The position numbers and the translations under genes are program-made. Shown here in pieces: positions 26,068 to 32,916 of a stretch of 64,000 nt of DNA; within the stretch, counting starts at the first letter, position 1; every line of letters begins with the position of its first letter. The stretch lies in assembly GCF_004000765.1 (NCBI RefSeq), contig NZ_BILW01000004.1, positions 62,001 through 126,000 of the forward strand, written 5' to 3'. The DNA comes from Paenibacillus chondroitinus NBRC 15376 (GTDB taxonomy: Bacteria > Bacillota > Bacilli > Paenibacillales > NBRC-103111). The notes beneath the pieces were generated by a model, which worked only from the letters and a program-made list of their open reading frames with translations, was not told the origin of the DNA and did not search any database.

Positions 26068-26424
26068 TTACATAGAAGGGGTAAAAGCAAGCTTTTTGAC
26101 CGCTTTCGGCTGATGGAGCGACATTCCTTCCAGCAACCACCGAAACTCCTGTGGCGTGATCGAGCGTACGGCCTCGGCATCCATGGGCCACTGGTATTGA
26201 CCGGATTCCAGTCGTTTGTACAATAGGACGAATCCATCGCCTTCCCAGTACAAGGCTTTCATACGATCACGCTTGCGACCGCAAAACAGAAACAAATGAT
26301 TCTGAAACGGGTTCAATTGTAGCTGATGCTGCACCAAGTGAATCAGGCCGTCAATGGATTTTCGCATATCCGTATATCCACAGGCGATATACAGATGATC
26401 GGCCTTCGAGATGTCACCGAACAT
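26068..26424 (-). CDS. tnpB: IS66 Orf2/TnpB accessory protein
   Basis: 118 residues from the ATG at 26424, overlapping the tnpA stop by 11 bases as usual in IS66. Family features: YIACGYTDMRKSIDGL, FLFCGRKRDRMKALYWEGDGFVLLYKRLE and ITPQEFRWLLEG. Appears intact; required with TnpA and TnpC for transposition. Confidence 0.93.
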   Translation of the reverse strand: MFGDISKADHLYIACGYTDMRKSIDGLIHLVQHQLQLNPFQNHLFLFCGRKRDRMKALYWEGDGFVLLYKRLESGQYQWPMDAEAVRSITPQEFRWLLEGMSLHQPKAVKKLAFTPSM

Positions 26425-26785
26425 ACTGCAGGATGCGAAGCGTTTGTTCGAGAAGTACGGTAGACGCATGCGGATGAATTTCGATCGTAACGGCATCCGT
26501 ACGAAGGATAATCGCCGCTTGTTCATGACTCGCTTCGGAAGGAGGGGTGTTCGTCCGCAAAGATGAGGGGACCGGTACGAGAGTGGGTTCATTCGGGGAT
26601 GAGAAGACGGAAAGAGATTCACACGCAGCTTCACGGATTTTCCGAAGCCAGTAGTAATAGCTTTTCACGCTGACTTCGTGATCGGCACACCAACGAACCA
26701 CGGTCTGACCACTGGAACGGCAATCACGAATGATCTCCGTCCACTGCTGGAGTCGATAGCGATTCCTAATCTCTAAAGTTTGCAT
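26414..26785 (-). CDS. tnpA: IS66 Orf1/TnpA accessory protein
   Basis: 123 residues. RNRYRLQQWTEIIRDCRSSGQTVVRWCADHEVSVKSYYYWLRKIRE is a helix-turn-helix typical of IS66 TnpA. A GGGAGGA site lies before the ATG. First gene of the transposase operon. Confidence 0.9.
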   Translation of the reverse strand: MQTLEIRNRYRLQQWTEIIRDCRSSGQTVVRWCADHEVSVKSYYYWLRKIREAACESLSVFSSPNEPTLVPVPSSLRTNTPPSEASHEQAAIILRTDAVTIEIHPHASTVLLEQTLRILQYVR

Positions 26786-26903
26786 TTGGACATCCTCCCA
26801 TTAGAGTTTTTCGAGTAGAGTCGAAAAACTCCAACGACTACTCTAACGGAATTGTCTCAAAATCTAGACTGCGTTGGAATACACCTTCTTGTTAGACGCT
26901 TAC

Positions 26904-26911
26904 GATACAGC
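26904..26911. repeat. Right 8-bp target duplication
   Basis: GATACAGC. It overlaps the base of a hairpin that lies between the two convergent genes split apart by the insertion. Confidence 0.88.
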
Positions 26912-26936
26912 CGTAATGGCGAGGTCCATTACGGCT
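26909..26936. terminator. Hairpin separated from its flank by the IS66 insertion
   Basis: AGCCGTAATGG and CCATTACGGCT are perfect arms around CGAGGT. It lay between two convergent genes before the insertion. Confidence 0.5.
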
Positions 26937-27390
26937 TAGAATATTTTCGAATGAGTGCAATGATCCCTCGAACCATTAAAAAGGTTATAACGAGGAACAA
27001 GGAGGTCATTCCTATATTCCAATGATGATACACGATGAGCCTTGTATTCTTTACACCCCAATATTCAATCGCACTCATCGGCAGACTGTATAGAATTGCT
27101 TGTAACAAGATTCCCTTAAAGCCCGAGTTGTATGAGGTTTGATTATAAAATACACAGAGAATGGGAAAGACCATCAAGTCGAATAAAATTTCAATTTGGA
27201 ACACTTCAGGAAACGGGCGAATGGGGTATTCTAATAATTTGTATGCCACAATAAATGAATCAACGAAACCTGACAAAAATGCTTTTAGAAAAAACACAAT
27301 AATCCAGTCTTTAATGGGTTGTTTTCGAATCCAAAAAAATATGGAAATTAGTGACACCACAAAGAAAAACCATAGGATCATGTATTCCAT
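26929..27390 (-). CDS. CBO0543-family membrane protein
   Basis: 153 residues, five predicted helices. FWIRKQPIKDWIIVFFLKAFLSGFVDSF and EIEYWGVKNTRLIVYHHWN-like stretches match the CBO0543 family of clostridial and bacilli membrane proteins of unknown function, often in sporulating species. GGGGGAG precedes the ATG. The IS66 element sits immediately downstream of its stop, where a hairpin (26909-26936) overlaps the end of the gene. Confidence 0.72.
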   Translation of the reverse strand: MEYMILWFFFVVSLISIFFWIRKQPIKDWIIVFFLKAFLSGFVDSFIVAYKLLEYPIRPFPEVFQIEILFDLMVFPILCVFYNQTSYNSGFKGILLQAILYSLPMSAIEYWGVKNTRLIVYHHWNIGMTSLFLVITFLMVRGIIALIRKYSKP

Positions 27391-27539
27391 TCAAAACTCC
27401 CCCTACAAATGTTCTTTCCCCATCATTACCTATTTTCCAGCAAATAAAACACAGGTTAGGAAAGGCGAGGTCTGGTCAAGGGTCATAAGGCATAGCCAAA
27501 TAAACTTCTGGAAAAATAAATGGAAAGATATCCCTATTA

Positions 27540-27921
27540 TCTTGGCATCAACTAGTGCCGAAATTATCATGTTCTTAATTTTCCACTACACATTTTACGG
27601 ACTTGCAAGAAGAATTATTGCGCGATATCAAAGAGTTGAACATTTCAAAAAATATTCGAAGCCAACGCATTTTTGGCATTGTTATTCGCTCGTCTCATCC
27701 CCATTATTCCGGCACAGGTTGTAAATATTTATTCAACAATTAATTGAATCCAATATATTACTTTCACCCTTGCGAGAGTTTTGGCAAAATCCCTATAATG
27801 ATGACGTTCGCTTTGGTGGGCGATCAATTATTTGCGAACACGACTAACGCTGTTATTACGATCGCACCATATTCGGAATTTCTAATATTGGTCTATAATG
27901 CATATCGAGTCAAAAGCAAAT
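27540..27921 (+). pseudogene. Decayed 3' part of a TVP38-like gene
   Basis: The sequence follows the 3' two thirds of the gene at 5563-6174, for example TTCGAAGCCAACGCATTTTT and ATGATGACGTTCGCTTTG, but with frameshifts and an in-frame stop (after TTCAACAATTAAT). The following 60 bases also resemble the bases downstream of the intact gene (GCAAGTTGAATGCGGG against GCAACTTGAATGTGGG), so this is a duplicated segment, not only a shared domain. Confidence 0.88.
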
Positions 27922-28083
27922 AGTTCTCGATCTTACATCAATTTTGCTCAAATTCCTAATGAGAGTGCTGGTGGGCGCGGCAGCTATTGCAAGTTGAATG
28001 CGGGATCAGTTGACTTAATTGACTAGATATGGGACACTTTTATTAAAGTCAAATAAAGTCAAAGTCTCTCAGCGGAGGTAAGT

Positions 28084-28845
28084 ATGTCCGACGAATACGT
28101 GATTAAGATTGCAAACAAATATCATATTCGGTCTGAAATTGATGCCACAACCCAGAAATACGTGATCAATCCTTTAGAGCAACTCATTTCTAAATGGGCA
28201 GGGGAATGCCTTAACGATATTTATCTGTCAGGTTCCAGGGCAAAAGGGACTGCGATTAACCTTTCTTCGGACCTTGACTTGTTTATCTCGCTTAAATCAA
28301 CAACAGATAATACCCTCAAGGAAATTTATGAGTCGCTTTATGGTTATATTGACCGTGCTGGATATAAACCCCGAAAACAAAATGTCTCAATTGGTGTGAA
28401 CGTTGCTGGTAAGCAAGTTGATTTGGTTCCAGCGAAGAAGAGACCTGGAAACACAAACTACCATAGCCTGTACATAAGTAAGCGTGATACATGGACGCAA
28501 ACAAATGTAATCGAGCATATTAATACGGTAAAGAATTCCGACCGGATAACGGAAATCGTATTGTTAAAGATTTGGCGTAAACTGCACAAGTTGGACTATC
28601 CATCAATCTATCTGGAATTAACCGTTATAGAGGCGTTAAAGGGAAAAAGCAAAAGCGCCCCTGCCAATAACTTTTTAATTCTATTGGATTATTTGCAGAA
28701 TGAGTTTGTAGACAAAAAAGTTGTTGACCCTGCCAATACAAGTAATGTCATCTCCGATGACTTATATAAGTACGAGAAGGAAGCGATTCAGAAAAAAGCA
28801 AGGGAAAGCCGTTCTCAAAAATACTGGGAAGACATCATTTGGTAG
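28084..28845 (+). CDS. CD-NTase-like nucleotidyltransferase
   Basis: 253 residues, RBS GGAGGT before the ATG. Polymerase-beta-type catalytic motif: Gly50-Ser51 in LSGSRAKGT, Asp63 and Asp65 in SSDLDLFISL, and a third acidic residue Asp113 in GKQVDLVPAKK. The C-terminal helical part (HINTVKN...EIVLLKIWRKLH) matches the OAS/CD-NTase-like architecture of cyclic-oligonucleotide synthases in CBASS. The next gene follows with an 11-base gap. Product nucleotide unknown; alternatives are tRNA-modifying or toxin-type (MNT/AbiEii) nucleotidyltransferases. Confidence 0.8.
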   Translation: MSDEYVIKIANKYHIRSEIDATTQKYVINPLEQLISKWAGECLNDIYLSGSRAKGTAINLSSDLDLFISLKSTTDNTLKEIYESLYGYIDRAGYKPRKQNVSIGVNVAGKQVDLVPAKKRPGNTNYHSLYISKRDTWTQTNVIEHINTVKNSDRITEIVLLKIWRKLHKLDYPSIYLELTVIEALKGKSKSAPANNFLILLDYLQNEFVDKKVVDPANTSNVISDDLYKYEKEAIQKKARESRSQKYWEDIIW

Positions 28846-28856
28846 GGAGGTGCGTT

Positions 28857-29585
28857 ATGACGAACAAAGTAAACATGAAGGAACTGTTCCTCGAAATGCA
28901 ACAGGAAATGCTTACGAAACTAAATTTGATTCGTAGGCACGTTACACATGCACCTACCAAAGGTGATGCAGTTGAAATAAGTTGGATCGAGTTTCTTGGT
29001 ACTTATTTGCCAAATAGATATTGTGTGGATACGGCTTTCATTGTGGACCATACTGGCACGCGTAGCGAACAAATTGATCTCGTTATTTATGACCAACAAT
29101 ACTCGCCCTTTGTCTTCTGTCATTCTGGTGTAAAATACATTTCTGCGGAGAGTGTGTACGCGATTTTTGAAGTAAAGCAGGCGCTTAACAAGCAGCACAT
29201 CGAATACGCAGCCGAGAAGGCTGAATCGGTCCGTGCACTTAAGCGTACATCCGTTCCTATCGTTCATGCCGGCGGGACGTACCCGCCAAGACCTGTTTTT
29301 GATATCGTAGCTGGCCTTATTACCACCTCTTCCGACTGGAATCCGCCATTCGGAAAGCCCTTTCAAGAGATAATGGGAACATTGAAGCCGTGGCAGCGTC
29401 TCGATATCGGTTGTGCCTTGGACAGTGGTTCGTTCCTCTTAAAGGCGGATGGGACATTTGATATCAGTTCGACTGAAGAGACGCTAATTTTCTTCTTTAT
29501 CAAGCTTTTTACTCAACTGCAGAACTTAGGGACCGTTCCTGCAATGGATATAGATTTGTATAGCCAGGCACTTGATTCGATTTAA
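28857..29585 (+). CDS. DUF6602-like putative PD-(D/E)XK nuclease
   Basis: 242 residues from the ATG at 28857 (GGGAGG 6 bases upstream). A nuclease-like core is visible: Glu40 in GDAVEISWIEFL, Asp74 in SEQIDLVIYDQQ, and Glu105-x-Lys107 in VYAIFEVKQAL, the order of a PD-(D/E)XK site. The C-terminal part has PFQEIMGTLKPWQRLDIGC and a helical end. No separate sensor domain is evident. Coupled to the nucleotidyltransferase, it would be the effector of a two-gene system. Confidence 0.72.
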   Translation: MTNKVNMKELFLEMQQEMLTKLNLIRRHVTHAPTKGDAVEISWIEFLGTYLPNRYCVDTAFIVDHTGTRSEQIDLVIYDQQYSPFVFCHSGVKYISAESVYAIFEVKQALNKQHIEYAAEKAESVRALKRTSVPIVHAGGTYPPRPVFDIVAGLITTSSDWNPPFGKPFQEIMGTLKPWQRLDIGCALDSGSFLLKADGTFDISSTEETLIFFFIKLFTQLQNLGTVPAMDIDLYSQALDSI

Positions 29586-29631
29586 AGCGAGTATAAATCT
29601 TAGGGAAAGGCTAGTCAAAATAAAAGTAATA

Positions 29632-29676
29632 GGCAGCCCGTCTTTCGTTCTTTTGGACGACTTGCGGGCTGTCTTT
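29632..29676 (+). terminator. Intrinsic terminator of the two-gene unit
   Basis: GGCAGCCCG (29632) pairs with CGGGCTGTC (29665) with one G-T pair, then TTTC. Confidence 0.75.
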
Positions 29677-29763
29677 CATGGTATTTCGTATTTCGTTGAT
29701 AGTAAGAACGATACCTGCTTCTTTATGACCTGGTAGGGTACAAAACGCTTTGTATAAACCACG

Positions 29764-29827
29764 ACGGCTCTCGTCACCGGAAGGGTGGCTCAAAAATGCC
29801 GGAGTGATGGCTCTCACTCACCTGAAA
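29764..29827. repeat. Array C: solo copy of the 22-bp repeat array
   Basis: GGCTC at 29766, 29787 and 29809. Its reverse complement closely follows units 2-4 of array A (shared GGTGAGT, CATTTT and CCGGTGACGAGAGCC-like stretches). Confidence 0.82.
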
Positions 29828-29867
29828 GCTAGATCAATTGGATCAATTTGCTCCACATTACTCAAAT

Positions 29868-29980
29868 ATTTCAACAAAATGTTCGAAGCCAATGCATTTT
29901 TGGCAGTGTTATCGCCTTATTCCATCATCCCGGCGCAGGTTATAAACTGTTATTCAGCTTTTCGCATTCGAGAAACATGA
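29868..29980 (+). pseudogene. Second, internal fragment of a TVP38-like gene
   Basis: ATGTTCGAAGCCAATGCATT and GCGCAGGTTATAAACTGTTA follow 5895-5990 of the intact gene, with deletions. It begins about 40 bases after array C. Confidence 0.82.
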
Positions 29981-30036
29981 GGTTTACAGCAGAATAGTTA
30001 CAGGGACAGAAAGTGAGGAAGTAAACACCCGTATTG
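29981..30036. other. Intergenic stretch with no gene
   Basis: No coding sequence, promoter or hairpin could be supported between the TVP38 fragment and the recombinase element. Confidence 0.5.
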
Positions 30037-30051
30037 CATTGATACTACTAG
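30037..30051. repeat. Left terminal inverted repeat of the recombinase element
   Basis: CATTGATACTACTAG; an ATCAAA-N11-TTTGAT dyad follows at 30059-30081. Confidence 0.6.
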
Positions 30052-30170
30052 GGTGTTAATCAAAATTCACTATACTTTGATAGTTAGGTGCTATATTATT
30101 TCACAGTCCCTCGGCGCTAGAAAGTCTCGAACTTTTAGAATAACTTACATATTTCTAGTTAAGCATGCAG

Positions 30171-30593
30171 CTAATAATCAACATTTCCATATTTCTCGAT
30201 TAATTTTTTGCGCAAATCCTCATTTTCTCTCCTGACTTCACGTAGAGCATTTTGGTATTCTTGAATAAGTATATTCTTGGATTTAAGCAGGTTTTTAATA
30301 TTTTTCATTTCATCAGTACTAGTATTCTCGTCCACATCGCTATCGACATGGGGGACTTGATTTAATTCGGAGATACTATTCTCTAACTTAGAAAACCAAT
30401 CGTTTAAATAATCAAAAGCTTCACCCTGCCAAAGCATTCGGTTGCTTTTCAAGCCTAACTTTGAGGCAACGAGTTCGAAAACTTCATTCTTTACAAGTTT
30501 CGTCTTTCTCCCTCGTCGGAATTCATTGATTACATGTCTTTTTACTTGAGCGGCTTCACGCGTAAGATCGGAACGATTATATTTCCTAGGCAT
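30171..30593 (-). CDS. Small coiled-coil protein of the recombinase operon (TnpC-like position)
   Basis: 140 residues. A basic N-terminal half (MPRKYNRSDLTREAAQVKRHVINEFRRGRKTK) is followed by a coiled coil near the C terminus (LLKSKNILIQEYQNALREVRRENEDLRKKL). It overlaps the end of the upstream recombinase gene by 8 bases. In Tn554 the third gene, tnpC, is also a small accessory protein after two recombinases. DNA binding is inferred. Confidence 0.65.
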   Translation of the reverse strand: MPRKYNRSDLTREAAQVKRHVINEFRRGRKTKLVKNEVFELVASKLGLKSNRMLWQGEAFDYLNDWFSKLENSISELNQVPHVDSDVDENTSTDEMKNIKNLLKSKNILIQEYQNALREVRRENEDLRKKLIEKYGNVDY

Positions 30594-32916
30594 TTGTTTT
30601 CTCCATTGTTATTAATTGAAAAGCTTCATGAAAGGTAAGGGAAGGTTTCGTTTTTCCATTTTTACGCCAGTAGATCTCAGCTTTTTTTTGTAATTCTATC
30701 TCGATCTTACCTGCCGAATCTTCAGTAAGATCGAACTTTTTAAAAAGTTCATGAAAGGTTTCCTTTATAAGCAAGCGAATGTCATTTGCTCGAATAAGAA
30801 TGGTTTCCTTTTCCAAAGCGTCCTTGTTTTTCTTAGCTTGATATTCATTGTGTTTGGTTAATATCATGTAGCGCAGCACTTCTGCTTTATGCTCATTCAA
30901 CATATCAGAATCTGGCATATATTTTTTACAACTAAAACAGTGCAATTCTGTGTGTCCACAGTTCAATAGTTCGTGAGCCCTGCAATTATGGGTTCTACGC
31001 GGGAATCCAGCTGAAACCTGATTTATGGCCAATGTTCCAGATGGTGTTGAGAATGATGGTGATATGTCAGTCGTAACCTGTTCTTCAATCATCTTTTTGA
31101 CCACATCAGAAATATCATGGGCAGACACTTCAAATTTGGCGGTTTGTTCAAGGACCGTATCAAGTGGTACGGTAACGCCTTCATGATCATTCTCTAAATT
31201 TGACACGTTTTTGTAGATACCTTTCTGCGCAATTTCTTTAAACCATTGTTGATGGGCTAGGGGTTTAGTTGCGAGATAGGGTAATTGAGAGTCAACATTC
31301 GTTTGACCAAGTTGGTCTTGAATTTCGTGTTTTGTTTTTCCCTTTATCCTCATATAAAGCGTATGAATTCTTCTTAAATCGTGTGATGTATAAGCTCGTC
31401 CATTAGGGTGTTGCTTTCCCCAAATCTTATGTTGAATTTTTTCAAGGAACGAGTTAATACCATCGTAAGTTAAAGGGCCATCTTCAAAGAAATTTGCAAA
31501 AAGTCGGAATTCGTTTAAATCATCGCCAGCAGGATATAATGCTTTTGGAGCAGCAATCTTGTGACTTGGAGACATCGTTTGAAGTTCAGCCACCCATTTT
31601 TGAACATCGGAACGGGCAACAACATCATGGGGGTTACCATTTTTGGTTTTGTGAAAATGGAGCCATACCGTTCCTAAATGATCATTTCGTAAACAATCTT
31701 TAAGTAGTAGTCCTACTTCACTACCTCGAGCACCTGTAGCGACCTGGATTAAACATGCTCGGCGAAGTCGAAAGTCAAAAATTTTATTCTCATCAAAGTA
31801 ACTTGAATGATCGTCAAGTAGAGTTTCTATCAGAAGATGCGCGGAAGCAACATCGATTAACTTCCCGAAGGTCTTGGTTCGTCTGCTCAATTTGAAAGGG
31901 ACAATCTTGAGAATATTTAGGTTTAATTGTTGAGCCTCGGACAACCATTCCAACCACTTTCGAATGGCAATTCGGGTATTCTTAGCAAAGTCATCTGAGT
32001 AATTCATCATTCTATTCCTGCTAAGAAAATGTCGGATTCCATGTGATAAAGCTTCTTGAATTGTATTTACCTGATTGATGCCTAACTCTTCAGCAAAGTT
32101 TATTAAGGATGCCGAATAAGTGACCCAAGATGAAAGGGTTATAGAATCTTCTTGTGGTTTTGACGTAATTCCAACATTGTTGACACGTAAATACGATATG
32201 TTGAAGTTATATTCATGGATAGACCTTGTGAGCTCGGAGGGATAACTATTCATGATGTTATTCCATTTGTTAAATTCCCTTTTAAATAAGGGGGTGTTAT
32301 TCTTAACTTGAAGAATTTCTTTAACTAATGAGTGAGCTTCGTGGTATAGAATAAATGAAAGAAATCGAATAGTATCAATTACTTGCGTCGAAGCATCCCG
32401 TTCTGTAATTTGTTTTAGAACTTCATGATTAATTGCTTTTCGTCCAAGCCTGGGAAAGAGGGCATAGCCAGCGAGCCAAAGCTTGAATATATACAGAAGC
32501 ACCTTCTTTTTTCTTTTTTGTTTTAGAGTTTTGTCTTTAACATCAAGTTTGTAATAATTAGGATAATATTTATCATATAATTGTTCAAAAACTTGAAAGT
32601 TTTCCACTGCTTCAATTGGATAAGAAGATGGATTTACAGACGACTGCAAAAGCCATTCTAGGGGGATTGTTATTCTCTGAAGGAAGCCAAGAATATATGC
32701 GTAAGCTTTGTCTACTTTTGAATCTTGATAATCTGAAAACTGATTAGAGTAGTATTTAAAAGGAGTGTCAAGAACGGATTGCGTTATTTTTCCCCTAAAT
32801 AAGAAGAGTTCGTTGGCTGTTATATGTTTCTCAGCATACAACTGGATATAGAGGTTATCTACCTTAATAAATGAAGGTGTAGACGAGGGACTTTTTTTAG
32901 CCTCCAGACCAATCAA
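30586..32916 (-). CDS. Large tyrosine recombinase, third of three
   Basis: 776 residues. Long helical N-terminal region, catalytic domain with Arg in GARGSEVGLLLKDCL (near residue 397), Lys in HKTKNG, H-x-x-R in TSHDLRRIHT, LGQTN (Gln where His is usual) and Tyr in QLPYLATKP. A Cys-rich tail (NCRAHELLNCGHTELHCFSCKKY) suggests a zinc motif. It overlaps the upstream gene by 4 bases (ATGA). Confidence 0.85.
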   Translation of the reverse strand: MIGLEAKKSPSSTPSFIKVDNLYIQLYAEKHITANELFLFRGKITQSVLDTPFKYYSNQFSDYQDSKVDKAYAYILGFLQRITIPLEWLLQSSVNPSSYPIEAVENFQVFEQLYDKYYPNYYKLDVKDKTLKQKRKKKVLLYIFKLWLAGYALFPRLGRKAINHEVLKQITERDASTQVIDTIRFLSFILYHEAHSLVKEILQVKNNTPLFKREFNKWNNIMNSYPSELTRSIHEYNFNISYLRVNNVGITSKPQEDSITLSSWVTYSASLINFAEELGINQVNTIQEALSHGIRHFLSRNRMMNYSDDFAKNTRIAIRKWLEWLSEAQQLNLNILKIVPFKLSRRTKTFGKLIDVASAHLLIETLLDDHSSYFDENKIFDFRLRRACLIQVATGARGSEVGLLLKDCLRNDHLGTVWLHFHKTKNGNPHDVVARSDVQKWVAELQTMSPSHKIAAPKALYPAGDDLNEFRLFANFFEDGPLTYDGINSFLEKIQHKIWGKQHPNGRAYTSHDLRRIHTLYMRIKGKTKHEIQDQLGQTNVDSQLPYLATKPLAHQQWFKEIAQKGIYKNVSNLENDHEGVTVPLDTVLEQTAKFEVSAHDISDVVKKMIEEQVTTDISPSFSTPSGTLAINQVSAGFPRRTHNCRAHELLNCGHTELHCFSCKKYMPDSDMLNEHKAEVLRYMILTKHNEYQAKKNKDALEKETILIRANDIRLLIKETFHELFKKFDLTEDSAGKIEIELQKKAEIYWRKNGKTKPSLTFHEAFQLITMEKTNA

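Larger units (their letters stand above)
22278..26903. mobile_element. IS66-family element with passenger genes and intact target duplication
   Basis: The left end starts GTAAGCGTCTTATAA (22278) and the right end, read on the other strand, GTAAGCGTCTAACAA (from 26903): 13 of 15 match. The flanks 22270-22277 and 26904-26911 are both GATACAGC, an exact 8-bp target duplication as IS66 elements make. tnpA, tnpB and a decayed tnpC occupy the right half on the minus strand. The left half holds five passenger genes. At 4.6 kb it is nearly twice the usual size of an IS66 element. Confidence 0.9.

Noticed and set aside
27161..27724. An open plus-strand frame of 187 codons
   Set aside because: It runs antisense through the CBO0543 gene and then into the decayed TVP38 copy; it has no family resemblance of its own.
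29611..29817. A minus-strand frame of 68 codons after the DUF6602 gene
   Set aside because: It covers the terminator hairpin and part of array C and has no RBS.
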